Counted from the stretch's first letter, positions 37,230-45,586 are shown. The stretch: DNA of 64,000 nucleotides from Nocardia miyunensis NBRC 108239 (GCF_001613065.1 NZ_BDBQ01000039.1:89055-153054), one strand, 5' to 3'. Program-made: numbers and translations. Notes: generated from the sequence alone by a model not told the origin.

Positions 37230-37350
37230 CCCTTCACCGTAGGCCCTGTCCGCAGGCGAAGGGAGGTTCTGCTGGTACCCCGACCGCCGCGCACCCCCCT
37301 CACACCCGGCATGCGCCCAGCGTCGTAGCAGGAAAAGGCCGCGTCGACGC

Positions 37351-38043
37351 CTAGGTACCCGTTGCGGTCGTCGCGATGCCCCCGTCTACCGGGATGATGG
37401 TGCCCGTTAGGTAGGACCCGGCCCGGCTGGCGAGGAACACGGCGGTACCTGCCATGTCGTCGTGGCGGCCGAGCCGGCGCAGCGGGGCCTTCGCCGCGAT
37501 CGTGTCGCCGATGGCATCGAGCGTGGACGCCATCATCTGCGACGGGAACGGTCCCGGTGCTACCGCGTTCACCGTGACGTGCCGTGGGCCCAGTTCTCTG
37601 GCAAACACTCTGGTGAGTTGATGGAGTGCCGCTTTGCTGCTGGCGTACGAGTAGTTGGGCGACTCGGCGACGTGGATGGCGGCGATACTGCCGATGTTGA
37701 TGATCCGCGCGGGATCATCGGCGGTGCCCGCCCCGCAAAGTGCGGGGAGCAGCGCCTGCACCAGCCAGAACGGCGACTTGATGTTGAGGTCGATCACCGA
37801 GTCCCAGGCCTCGTCCGGGAACGTCTCCAGCGGCTCGCGCCACATCGCTCCCGCGTTGTTGATGAGGATGTCCAGGCGTTCCGAGTCGACTTCGACAAGA
37901 TCAGCGAGGCGCTGACACTCGTCGTGCCTGGACAGGTCGGCGGGGATTGCTCGAACGTCGCCGAATTCGGACAGCAGATGCCGTGCCTGCGCGCACGTGT
38001 CCGCATTGCGTGAGCTGATAGTGATTTCGGCATGCCGGCTCAC
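37351..38043 (-). pseudogene. N-terminally truncated SDR oxidoreductase
   Basis: About 230 codons from a possible GTG at 38043. The SDR core is intact: LDILINNAGAMWREPLETFP, IINIGSIAAIHVAESPNY, the catalytic Tyr and Lys in SYASSKAALHQLTRV, VTVNAVAPGPFPSQMM and AVFLASRAGSYLTGTIIPVD with the family ending DGG. The first strand and glycine-rich loop (TGxxxGIG), which hold the nicotinamide cofactor, are missing: sequence enters at HAEITISSRNADTC. Upstream DNA in any frame does not restore it. The protein is therefore probably inactive, unless it was cut during formation of the cassette. No other gene is visible in the 333 bp before it. Confidence 0.75.
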
Positions 38044-38379
38044 GTCGGGATGAGAAAGCGGTCGATCAGGAACGCCACATAGACAAGTCGCGACCGCCTC
38101 GGGGAGAGGTGAAGCCGGTATCCGCCCGCAGCCATTCACTGTCACCCTTGATGCCGACCCGACAAGTGGCTCAATCACTTTCGTGGTGATTCGCGAGCTC
38201 GAGCACGAAGAATTCCACGTGGACAGAGTGTCAGCCCACCGGAGAAGGGGGCATCGACAGTACCTGTACCAGGAGGGTCTCCCCGCCGCCCGCAAGGCGG
38301 GCCTAACCTGCTGTGACCGGTTCCGGCTGAACAGCGGGAGCAATGGGCCGGATGACCTCTACCGAAGGAGCATTCTCCA
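38044..38379. other. Gap between the truncated SDR and the aldo-keto reductase
   Basis: About 335 bases. It should hold the lost 5' end of the SDR, but no SDR-like residues were found in any frame. Open frames cross it without starts or motifs. The right end must contain the aldo-keto reductase promoter; GAAGGAG at 38364-38370 is that gene's ribosome binding site. Confidence 0.4.
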
Positions 38380-39366
38380 GTGCAGAAACGCAAACTTGGG
38401 CAGCACCTCGAAGTTTCAGCCTTGGGACTCGGTTGCATGGGCATGAGCTTCTTCTACGGTTCGCCCCCGGACCCAGCCGAGATGACGAGGCTGCTGCGGG
38501 CTGCTGTCGACCGCGGCGTGACTTTCTTCGACACCGCCGAGGTCTATGGCCCATTTACCAATGAAGAGCTGGTCGGTCAGGCGCTGGCGCCGGTCCGCGA
38601 CCAGGTGGTGATCGCCACCAAGTTCGGTCTCGCGCACGGGGAGCACGGGCCGACCCCGGCGTCGGGGCTCGATAGCCGACCCGAGCAGATCCGTCGAGTG
38701 ACCGAGGCCTCGCTCCGGCGTCTGCAAACGGATTGCATCGACCTTCTTTACCAACACCGCGTCGATCCCGACGTGCCCATCGAAGACGTGGCAGGCACGG
38801 TCAAGGAGCTGATCACCGAAGGTAAGGTCAAGCACTTCGGTTTATCGGAGGCCGGTGCGACGACGATCAGCCGCGCCCACCGCGTGCAGCCTGTGACGGC
38901 GCTGCAAAGTGAATACTCGCTCTGGACGCGAGACCACGAAGCCGAGATCATTCCGACCTTGGAGAAGCTGGGCATCGGTCTAGTGCCATACAGCCCGCTG
39001 GGCAAGGGCTATCTGACCGGCACAATCGACTCACGTACATCGCTGGCCGACAACGACCTCCGCCGCATGCTGCCGCGCTTCACTCCTGAAGCACGGCAGG
39101 CCAATCGAACACTGGTCGACTTGCTGCAGCGGATTGCCGAGGACAAGGGAGCCACACCAGCCCAGATCGCTCTCGCCTGGGTGCTGGCGCAGAAGCCGTG
39201 GTTCGTGCCGATTCCCGGCACGACCAAACTGCATCGCTTGGAAGAGAACCTGGGAGCGCTCGATGTCGAATTGACGTCCGGCGACCTGCAACGCATAGAG
39301 GCGGCCGCGAACCATATCCAGGGTGAGCGCGTCCCCGAGCGGTTGCAGTCTCTGTTCGGCCGCTGA
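38380..39366 (+). CDS. Aldo/keto reductase
   Basis: 328 aa from GTG 38380 with GAAGGAG nine bases upstream. An NADPH-dependent TIM-barrel reductase. Catalytic tetrad: Asp and Tyr in FFDTAEVYGPFTNEELVG, Lys in VVIATKFGLAHGEHGP, His in CIDLLYQHRVDPDVPIEDV. Later barrel strands are present: VKHFGLSEAGATTISRAH, ALQSEYSLWTRDHEAEIIPT, LGIGLVPYSPLGKGYLTGTI and FVPIPGTTKLHRLEENLGAL, the last binding the cofactor phosphate. It belongs to the YhdN/AKR11-13-like group whose substrate is unknown. Transcribed away from the truncated SDR; its neighbour MmyB-type regulator probably controls it. Confidence 0.93.
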   Translation: MQKRKLGQHLEVSALGLGCMGMSFFYGSPPDPAEMTRLLRAAVDRGVTFFDTAEVYGPFTNEELVGQALAPVRDQVVIATKFGLAHGEHGPTPASGLDSRPEQIRRVTEASLRRLQTDCIDLLYQHRVDPDVPIEDVAGTVKELITEGKVKHFGLSEAGATTISRAHRVQPVTALQSEYSLWTRDHEAEIIPTLEKLGIGLVPYSPLGKGYLTGTIDSRTSLADNDLRRMLPRFTPEARQANRTLVDLLQRIAEDKGATPAQIALAWVLAQKPWFVPIPGTTKLHRLEENLGALDVELTSGDLQRIEAAANHIQGERVPERLQSLFGR

Positions 39367-39447
39367 GTCCCTCTATTTTTTGCGCCGGTCACCTCGCCAA
39401 GCCGATTTCGGCGCGACCCCAGAACAACTTTGGCGTAGCGGATCACG

Positions 39448-39484
39448 CACGGCCGTTTCAACGTCATCCGGTGCGGCCGAGGAT
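39448..39484. repeat. Right arm of the perfect 37-bp inverted repeat
   Basis: Exact reverse complement of 36263-36299, starting CACGGCCGTTTCAACGTCAT and ending GCCGAGGAT. DNA outside this arm is a fragment of the DUF234 ATPase gene, whereas DNA outside the left arm follows the rlmN 3' copy. Confidence 0.93.
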
Positions 39485-39486
39485 AC

Positions 39487-39643
39487 TTGGCTCGTTCTCC
39501 GGCAAGATGCCTGCGAGCTGTCGGAACGCCGTCGCCCGCACAGGGTCAGACATCGCCCTGGCCTGGTCGTGCCGATCTCCGCTCGCACTCCGTCCAATGC
39601 GGCGGACAGTGTGTTCAGTTCGCGCTCTCGTCCGATGAAGTCG
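39487..39643 (-). pseudogene. Rearranged fragments of the DUF234 ATPase gene
   Basis: Two pieces of the ATPase gene, in the same orientation as the complete one, lie joined. Positions 39487-39530 resemble 35160-35204, and 39541-39643 resemble about 35396-35497, with only scattered base changes. The second encodes DFIGRERELNTLSAALDG and EIGTTRPGRCL. About 190 bp between the two pieces has been lost. No protein can be made. Confidence 0.85.
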
Positions 39644-39651
39644 ACCGACGA

Positions 39652-39719
39652 CGGGTAGTAAGTGGGATGCGTCGCCGAAACCCGTTGAGCGGGAGTTCGT
39701 TCGGCGGTTGAGGCGTGGG
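39652..39719 (+). pseudogene. Short rlmN 3' fragment
   Basis: CGGGTAGTAAGTGGGATGCG and on to TTCGTTCGGCGG, matching 36057-36125 of the 3'-half copy with about three differences and one lost G. It encodes GSKWDASPKPVEREFVRR. It directly follows the ATPase fragment, repeating in miniature the ATPase-then-rlmN order seen at 34-36 kb. Confidence 0.85.
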
Positions 39720-39838
39720 TGCGCACCCGGCTACTGTCATGTGCCACACCCACGGCGCCGCTTCGTTCGAACAAGTTGCGTTCCTGGACCGCGGCGCGGC
39801 GGCGTTCGTACAGCTGCTGTCTTCGCGAGAGGGTGAAG

Positions 39839-40132
39839 ATGGGTGAGCCACTGGCGAACTACGAGCGTGTGGTGAATGCGGTGCGGCGTATTACTTCTGC
39901 GGCTCCGGATGGTTCGGGGATTTCGCAGCGGAGTGTGGTGCTCTCGACGGTGGTTTTGGCTCCGGCGATTCGGAAGTTGGCCGGTGAGAGTTTCTCGGTG
40001 TCTTCGGCCGTGTCGCTGCATACTCCGGATGATGGGTTGCGGGATACGTTGGTGCCGGTGACCAATCGCTGGTCGGTGGCCGAAGTGCTCTATGCGGCAA
40101 AGTATTACGCGGACACGTCGGGTCATCGTCCG
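39839..40132 (+). pseudogene. rlmN fragment, first part of a decayed 3' half
   Basis: The reading starts exactly at MGEPLANY, the same boundary as the other copies. It continues ERVVNAVRRITSAAPDGSG, SLHTPDDGLRDTLVPVTNRW and EVLYAAKYYADTSGHRPV, after which RlmN likeness stops. There are more amino-acid changes than in the 35.6-kb copy (for example AGESFSVSSAVS for ADEGLSVTLAVS), so it is older. The rest of the same 3' half appears to continue at 41191. Confidence 0.85.
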
Positions 40133-40625
40133 GTTGTGATCATCGTGGATGCCGATGACGCGTTTTCGGTGGCTGGTGCCGCATGCTTCGCCGATGGCCG
40201 GTGCGGCGAACGCCGAGGGATGACGATCTCGGGTGGGGTCGCTGTGATGATCGAGGATGTGCGGCTGCCGGATGTCATTCCGCTCGTTGCCGAGCGGGTT
40301 GGGCGAATTCGGTTGGCCGGTTGAGTATTTCGTGCATCGACCCGATGTCGAGTCTCCGAATGTCCTGGGCGCCGGTGTGCTCGGCCAGCTCGGCCATGGC
40401 ATCGCCGACAGCTTCACCGTCTGTCTCGAGCGCCCGCACAGCTGGCGGCGAACAACGTCGTCGATGATCTCTATGTCGTTGTGCTGGAGCATATTTCGGT
40501 CCGACGCGACGTGGCGGGATGGTTGCGAGGTGCGGCAACCCTGTCGCTCGCGCGGCATAGATCTCAACGGCGATTATCGGTTGTTATCGAACGTACGAAC
40601 AACGGTGGATGGAAGGTCTCGCTTC
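40133..40625. other. Unassigned DNA inserted into the decayed rlmN 3' half
   Basis: About 490 bases. The open frame that continues from the rlmN fragment (VVIIVDADDAFSVAGAA, then VAVMIEDVRLPDVIPLVAER) reads like protein but matches nothing I know. A minus-strand frame at 40538-40275 (LETDGEAVGDAMAELAEHTG) also looks protein-like and may be a remnant. No start with a ribosome binding site is convincing. Confidence 0.4.
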
Positions 40626-41039
40626 ATGAGGATTCCCACTGGGCGGACTGCTTTGACCATAGCGACGATCGCTGTGGCTGTTGGGGCGGCATGGATGCCG
40701 GTCGCGGGAGCGGTTCCCGGAACCGGCAGCGCCGGTGGTCCCCCTGCGTCCGGCGACGGCAAGCACCACGCCGGCGATTACTGCACGACCAGCGACGGCC
40801 ATCCGGGTACCTACGGCTGGTCCGCCGACCACTGGTGGTCCGGGGTGGACTGGAAGCTGGTCTGCAACGAAGACACGACTCAGCAGCCGACGGCACCGCA
40901 GCGACAGCCCCAGGGGCATCAATCGGCGCCGGGTGGCGGACATCAATCGGCGCCGTCGGGTGGCGGGCATCAATCGGCGCCGTCGGGTGGCGGGCATCAA
41001 TCGGCGCCGACGACAGAGCCGTCGGCGCCCAGCCATTAG
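40626..41039 (+). CDS. Small secreted protein with HQSAPSGGG repeats
   Basis: 137 aa from ATG 40626, with GGAAGG thirteen bases upstream. Signal peptide: RIPTGRTALTIATIAVAVG then AAWMPVAGAVPG with likely cleavage near AGA/VPG. The mature part has HAGDYCTTSDGHPGTYGWSA and DHWWSGVDWKLVCNEDT, where two cysteines may pair, then a Gln/Pro-rich linker and three to four tandem HQSAPSGGG units ending TTEPSAPSH. The tail resembles a flexible surface or cell-wall spacer. No function is known. It lies inside the interrupted rlmN remnant, so it probably arrived with that insertion. Confidence 0.65.
   Translation: MRIPTGRTALTIATIAVAVGAAWMPVAGAVPGTGSAGGPPASGDGKHHAGDYCTTSDGHPGTYGWSADHWWSGVDWKLVCNEDTTQQPTAPQRQPQGHQSAPGGGHQSAPSGGGHQSAPSGGGHQSAPTTEPSAPSH
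40917..41015 (+). repeat. 27-bp tandem repeat in the secreted protein gene
   Basis: Units of CATCAATCGGCGCCGTCGGG TGGCGGG at 40941-40967 and 40968-40994 are identical, a 24-bp variant precedes at 40917 and a partial unit follows. In-frame copy-number change would alter the tail length only. Confidence 0.9.
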
Positions 41040-41190
41040 CACTCGATGGAGTTCCGGTAGGAAGCTGTGATGAAGATCGCCATCGTTGGGCGGGCCCGGG
41101 TGATTCGTCCTGGCGATCGTTCCGCACCGGCACGCGCCCACTGCTGTCCGGCACGCATCCGGCCTGCAGCGGCATATCGCCCCGGAGAAA

Positions 41191-41370
41191 CTGCACAGGG
41201 CTCTGGGTTCGCGGGTGCATGCGCCTGGGGCGAAGCGGGATGCTTCGCCGAAATCGGTTGAGCCCGCGTTCGTTCGGCGGGTGGAGGCGCAGGGGGCGGC
41301 GTGTGCGGCGCGGGATACGCGGCGGCAGGAGATCGTGGCTGCGTGTGGGCGGCTTGCGGCCGAGGGGTAG
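41191..41370 (+). pseudogene. rlmN fragment, terminal part of a decayed 3' half
   Basis: 59 codons read LHRALGSRVHAPGAKRDA, SPKSVEPAFVRRVEAQGA, ACAARDTRRQEIVAACGR, LAAEG and a stop. They match the RlmN C-terminus from LHKALGSR onward, with an internal loss of the LIPLNPT segment and many changes. Together with 39839-40132 it appears to be one displaced rlmN 3' half split by a 1.06-kb insertion, with about 23 codons missing at the join. It marks the right edge of the recognisable island. Confidence 0.85.
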
Positions 41371-41494
41371 TCGGTGTCGTGGATGACATGACGCAGAAGT
41401 GGGGGATCGGTTCGGGGTCGGCCGGGCGTTGGTCCGTGCCCGGTACCGTGGATGACGGCCTGTCCGACCCCGACCACCGAACGGAACGATACGC

Positions 41495-42478
41495 ATGCTT
41501 GCCCGGCGAAAGTTCTTGACCTCGGCATCCTCGGCCGCAATCGGCCTCGCGGTACTTCCGGCGGTGCGCGCCCGAGCCGCGGCTCTGCCTGCTGGTCGTC
41601 GCATCATTTATTCGTACAAAGGGGCCCAGCCTCCGGCGGAATTGCTGACGTTGGCGTCGAAGGGTCAGGTCGGGGGCGTCATCTTTTTCGCCGAGAATAT
41701 TACGTCCGTGCAGCAGCTCGCCGGGGCTGCCGCGGAGCTGCGCAAGGCTTCGCCGGTTCCGTTGCTGTTGACCACGGATCAGGAGGGCGGGCAGGTCAAC
41801 CGGTTGCCGGGCGGGCCGGCCGAATCCGCCAAGCAGGTCGGGGCCGCCGGTGACGTCTCCCGCGCCGCGGATGCCCAGGCAGTCGCCGCCGCCCGTGCGC
41901 TGGCCGCGGCGAATCTCGACGCCAATCTCGCGCCCGTGTGCGGTGTTTACCGTAGTCCGGGGGATTTCCTGGACCATTATCAGCGCAGCTATTCCAACCG
42001 GTCCGCGGTGGTGGCCGACTGTGTGGACGCATACGTCCGGACGCTGCAGGGCAATAAGGTCTCGGCCTGCGCGAAGCATTTTCCGGGCCTGGGATCCGCG
42101 CCCGCGGGGGCGAATACCGACGAAACACCCGTCACCATCACATCGTCGGCGCAGGAATTGACCGGGACCGATATGGTTCCGTTCGCTCGGGCGGTTCGAG
42201 CCGGAGTATCACATGTCATGCCGTCCTGGGCGATCTATCCGGCGCTGGATCCGAACCGTCCGGCGGGTTTGTCGCCGGTGATCCTGCAGAATTACCTGCG
42301 CCAGAAGCTCGGGTTCCGGGGATTGATCATCAGCGACGCGCTGGAGGCGGGAGCGCTCGCGCATTACGGATCGACCGGCAACCGGGCGATTGCCGCCAAT
42401 CAGGCCGGGGTGGATCTGCTGTGCTGTTCTTCCCGCGATATAGAACAGGGCAAGGAAGCGGCGCAGGCGCTGCGCTGA
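41495..42478 (+). CDS. Exported glycoside hydrolase family 3 protein (beta-N-acetylhexosaminidase-like)
   Basis: 327 aa. A Tat-like signal opens the protein (LARRKFLTSASSAAIGLAVL, then ARARAA). GH3 core: LTLASKGQVGGVIFFAENI, PLLLTTDQEGGQVNRLPGGP, NLDANLAPVCGVYRSPGDF, CAKHFPGLGSAPAGANTDET and the nucleophile region RGLIISDALEAGALAHYG. NagZ enzymes carry KHFPGHG with a catalytic His in the following loop; here KHFPGLG lacks the first of these His residues and the loop reads NTDETPV, so activity or specificity may differ. The likely role is removal of N-acetylglucosamine from peptidoglycan fragments outside the membrane. It has no operon partners. Confidence 0.85.
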   Translation: MLARRKFLTSASSAAIGLAVLPAVRARAAALPAGRRIIYSYKGAQPPAELLTLASKGQVGGVIFFAENITSVQQLAGAAAELRKASPVPLLLTTDQEGGQVNRLPGGPAESAKQVGAAGDVSRAADAQAVAAARALAAANLDANLAPVCGVYRSPGDFLDHYQRSYSNRSAVVADCVDAYVRTLQGNKVSACAKHFPGLGSAPAGANTDETPVTITSSAQELTGTDMVPFARAVRAGVSHVMPSWAIYPALDPNRPAGLSPVILQNYLRQKLGFRGLIISDALEAGALAHYGSTGNRAIAANQAGVDLLCCSSRDIEQGKEAAQALR

Positions 42479-42954
42479 ATCGAAGCCGCCCCTGACAGGT
42501 CGTCGGACCACCGCGGCGCGCACGATGCGACGTCATAGTCGGCGACCCGAGGCCGCCCCTGTGTGGACGCCGGCAAGGCTCGTGCCGACATTCCTCGGTC
42601 GCGACCGAGAGGCAGCCCGACCATGCCTCGGTGCAGATCGGCTCACCGCTTTCGGTACTACGCCGCCGGGCCGGAACAGCGAATCAGTGTGCGGAGGACC
42701 GCCGCTACGAGTTCTCAGGCGCTGCGTTTCTCCTGAAGCGCCGGTTCCCTTGGGGAAGGCAACCGGCGCGGTCTTCGGATCGGCAGCACGGGCCTCGGCG
42801 TAGGCGAACAGCACGCGCTCCTCCTACGGGTGACCCGGCAATGTCCTGAGCCGATGTTGCGCCCGAGTAACTAGTTCGATTCACCCCTTGCGCTGCCGCA
42901 TGCCTTCGGTCACACTCATCTGTATCCAAAACTGTATTCACTTTGAGGTTGGAT
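42479..42954. other. Gap before the catabolic operon
   Basis: About 475 bases with no supported gene. A minus-strand frame (AYAEARAADPKTAPVAFPKG) looks protein-like but has no start or family match. The right end contains the probable operator at 42921-42940 and must hold the promoter of the dioxygenase operon. Confidence 0.4.
42921..42940 (+). promoter_or_regulatory. Candidate GntR operator before the dioxygenase operon
   Basis: TGTATCCAAAACTGTATTCA contains TGTATCCAA and a second TGTATTCA half, in direct orientation. The nonamer TGTATCCAA occurs again at 54901-54909 beside the GntR gene. FCD-type GntR proteins often bind TGTATACA-like sites. It lies 15 bases before the first start codon. 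Confidence 0.45.
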
Positions 42955-43503
42955 ATGACCCAGCAGCAGACGGTGGCACAGCGCCGACTCGCACCGAACG
43001 ACCCGCGGTACGCGGAGGTCGTGGACTTCTACTTCTACGAGGCGGAGTTGCTCGACGACCTGAACGAGCGACAGTGGCTGACCGACCTGGTCAGCCCGGA
43101 CATCGTGTATCAGGTGCCGATCCGCGAAACCGTCGAACGAGCTCGCGGCTTCGGCTTCTCCGAGACCTCCTTTCACCTGAACGAGAACCTGGGGTCGCTC
43201 GAATCCAGGGTCGCGCGGGGGGAGACCAAGTACGCGTGGGCCGAGGATCCGCCCTCGCGAGTGCGTCATTTCGTCGCCAATATCCGGGTGCGGGAGCACG
43301 AGAGCGGCGATGCGCAGCTGCTGACCGGACGCAGCAATATCCTTCTCTATCGGACCCGGCAGGATCAGACGACTCCCCAGATGCTCTCGGGTGAGCGCCG
43401 GGATGTCCTGCGCCGCGAAGACGGTCGCCTCAAACTGCTGCATCGCGTGGTCTATCTGGACTTGACGGTGATCGGCACCCACAATCTGTCTCTTTTCTTC
43501 TGA
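42955..43503 (+). CDS. Aromatic-ring-hydroxylating dioxygenase, beta subunit
   Basis: 182 aa from ATG 42955, with GAGG seven bases upstream. The beta subunit is a cone-shaped NTF2-like structural partner of the Rieske oxygenase alpha subunit. Family features: FYFYEAELLDDLNERQWLTD at the start, VSPDIVYQVPIRETVERARG, PSRVRHFVANIRVREHESGD, LLTGRSNILLYRTRQ and ERRDVLRREDGRLKLLHRVV with YLDLTVIGTHNLSLFF at the end. Here beta comes before alpha, the reverse of the common order. First gene of the operon. Confidence 0.92.
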   Translation: MTQQQTVAQRRLAPNDPRYAEVVDFYFYEAELLDDLNERQWLTDLVSPDIVYQVPIRETVERARGFGFSETSFHLNENLGSLESRVARGETKYAWAEDPPSRVRHFVANIRVREHESGDAQLLTGRSNILLYRTRQDQTTPQMLSGERRDVLRREDGRLKLLHRVVYLDLTVIGTHNLSLFF

Positions 43504-43550
43504 GCGACCTCGTTCAGCAGCTCGCTCGATTTCAGCCCAGGAGTACATCT

Positions 43551-44933
43551 ATGACCGCGATACGGGAACCCTCGCTTTCACCGCGAGTCCGGACCTTGAT
43601 GGACCGGATCGAGACGGGACTGCCCGACGGGCGGATTCCCGCGAATATCTTCGGAAATTCCGAGGTGCATCAGACGGAATTGCGCAAGATATTCGGCCGC
43701 GCCTGGGTTTTCATGGCGCACGAGTCCGAGATCGAGGCGAACGGCGACTACGTCGTGCGCCGGATCGGGGAGGACTCGTTCGTCGTCACCCGGGACGAGA
43801 AGGGCCAGGTCCACGTCCTGTTCGATGCCTGCAAACATCGCGGGGTCCAGATCTGCCGGGCCGATTCCGGCAATACCTCGCATTTCCGCTGCCCGTACCA
43901 CGGCTGGACCTATTCCTCCGACGGCAGCCTGGTCGGTGCGCCGCTGTGGAAGAACGCCTTCGGGAATATGCGCAAGGAGGAGAACGGGCTGGCCAGGGTT
44001 GCGCAGATCGAATCCTTCCACGGGCTGATCTTCGCGACACTGGATTCGACGGCGCCGCCGCTGCGCGAGTACCTCGGCGGTATGGCCTGGTATCTGGATC
44101 TGTTGTTCGGGCTGGACAAGGACGGGGTCGAGGTGCTGGGTAAGCCGCAGCGCTTCGTGCTCGACGCGAACTGGAAATCCGGCGCGGACAATTTCTCCGG
44201 CGACGACTACCACCTCGGCACATTGCACAAATCGGTGTATGCCATCGGCGCGTTCCCGGTTCCGTTCAGCGAGAACATGATGGGCTACCACATCCAGGCC
44301 TCGCCCGGACATTCGCTGTCGTTCTCCATGGCCGAGGATGCCGACGAGCCCGGACCTAACTTCTTCGGATTCCCGGAAAGTCTCGCCGAGAATTTCGATA
44401 CCGCGAATATCTCCGCGCCGCAGCTCGAGGTGGCACGGCGTTCGCGGGTGATAGTCGGAAACGTCTTCCCGAACTTCTCCATCCTGGCGCTGCCGATGAC
44501 CGAGGACGGGTCGCATCATCCGCCGACCGGCGTGCTGACCGTGCGGTGCTGGCAGCCGAAGGGGCCCGGGCAGGTCGAGATGTGGAACTGGTTCCTGGGC
44601 TACAAGAACATGACGCCCGAGCAGAAGGATCGCGCCTACCGGGCGGGGCTGGGGACCTTCTCGCTCGGCGGCGCGTTCGAGATGGACGACACCGAGCCGT
44701 GGATCACGGTGGGACGTACGGGTCGTTCGGTCGCGGCGGAGTTGCTGGACTTCGAACTCAACTACGAGATGGGCATGCCCGGCATCGGCATGGCCCATCC
44801 GGTGCAGGACTGGCCCGGCCCCGGCAAGGTCTTCTGGACCCGCTACGAGGAGGGTGTTCAGCGCAACATGTACGCGTACTACGCGGACCTGATGCGCGCC
44901 GAGGCGGGGCAGTGGCCGGAGCACGAGTTTTGA
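43551..44933 (+). CDS. Rieske non-haem iron oxygenase, alpha subunit
   Basis: 460 aa. It inserts oxygen into an aromatic ring using electrons from a reductase and ferredoxin. The Rieske [2Fe-2S] ligands are seen as Cys-x-His in LFDACKHRGVQICRAD and Cys-x-x-His in HFRCPYHGWTYSSDGSL. Mononuclear iron ligands follow in WKSGADNFSGDDYHLGTLHK (Asp/His/His). The bridging Asp expected next to them is present as GDDYH. The size and presence of a beta subunit place it in the alpha-beta ring-hydroxylating group (benzoate/biphenyl-like). The substrate cannot be read directly; cluster context suggests an N-heteroaromatic or aromatic acid. The stop overlaps the next gene's TTG. Confidence 0.94.
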   Translation: MTAIREPSLSPRVRTLMDRIETGLPDGRIPANIFGNSEVHQTELRKIFGRAWVFMAHESEIEANGDYVVRRIGEDSFVVTRDEKGQVHVLFDACKHRGVQICRADSGNTSHFRCPYHGWTYSSDGSLVGAPLWKNAFGNMRKEENGLARVAQIESFHGLIFATLDSTAPPLREYLGGMAWYLDLLFGLDKDGVEVLGKPQRFVLDANWKSGADNFSGDDYHLGTLHKSVYAIGAFPVPFSENMMGYHIQASPGHSLSFSMAEDADEPGPNFFGFPESLAENFDTANISAPQLEVARRSRVIVGNVFPNFSILALPMTEDGSHHPPTGVLTVRCWQPKGPGQVEMWNWFLGYKNMTPEQKDRAYRAGLGTFSLGGAFEMDDTEPWITVGRTGRSVAAELLDFELNYEMGMPGIGMAHPVQDWPGPGKVFWTRYEEGVQRNMYAYYADLMRAEAGQWPEHEF

Positions 44934-45586
44934 GCCGCGACGACGCCGCGACGGCCGACGAGCAGGTCCGCGCCAGGTATCGGGACGGCGGCCTGCTCGG
45001 GACACTCACCCCGGGCGCGCGTCCCGCGCTCGTCGTGGTCGACCTGCAGTACGGATTCACCGAAGCGCGGTACGGTCCCGGTTTCGAGATGGACGCGGTG
45101 GTCGGCGCGACCCGGGAACTGGTGGACGCGGCGCGCGACAACTGCGTGCCGGTCTACTTCACGACCATCGCCTTCCCCGCCCACGACGACGGAACGGCCG
45201 GCACGTGGCTGCGCAAGATGCCCGCGATGCGGGAACTGCGAGCCGGTGACCGCAGCGTGGACATCGATCAACGGCTCGGCCGTCGCGACGACGACGCTCT
45301 GGTGGTCAAGCAGGCCGCCTCGGCGTTCGCCGGTACCGATCTGGCGCGACGGTTCACCGCCGCGGGTATCGATACCGTGCTCGTCGCCGGTGCGACGACC
45401 TCCGGTTGTGTCCGGGCGACCGTTGTGGACGCCTGCGCCGCCGATCTGCCCGCCTTCGTCGTCCGGGAGTGCGTGGGTGACCGCGAGGACGGGCCGCATC
45501 GTGCCGCCCTGCTCGACATCGACGCCAAATACGGGGACGTGATCCCACTCACCACCGCCCACGCAATCGTCAAGGGGCTGCGATGA
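44930..45586 (+). CDS. Isochorismatase-family amidase (maleamate-amidohydrolase-like)
   Basis: 218 aa from TTG 44930, whose TTGA overlaps the oxygenase stop. Cysteine-hydrolase triad: Asp in PALVVVDLQYGFTEARYGPG, Lys in DALVVKQAASAFAGTDL, Cys in VAGATTSGCVRATVVDACAA with the cis-peptide at GATTSG. The pattern is closest to the N-carbamoylsarcosine amidase / maleamate amidase (NicF) branch. In the maleamate pathway NicF converts maleamate to maleate and ammonia, which fits the maleate isomerase found in the same operon. The specificity is inferred from context; pyrazinamidase/nicotinamidase is a less likely alternative because it lacks their metal-binding residues in the expected place. Confidence 0.82.
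   Translation: MSRDDAATADEQVRARYRDGGLLGTLTPGARPALVVVDLQYGFTEARYGPGFEMDAVVGATRELVDAARDNCVPVYFTTIAFPAHDDGTAGTWLRKMPAMRELRAGDRSVDIDQRLGRRDDDALVVKQAASAFAGTDLARRFTAAGIDTVLVAGATTSGCVRATVVDACAADLPAFVVRECVGDREDGPHRAALLDIDAKYGDVIPLTTAHAIVKGLR

Noticed and set aside
42533..42814. Minus-strand open frame in the gap before the dioxygenase operon
   Set aside because: Protein-like in one stretch but without start signal or family match; probably chance or a remnant.
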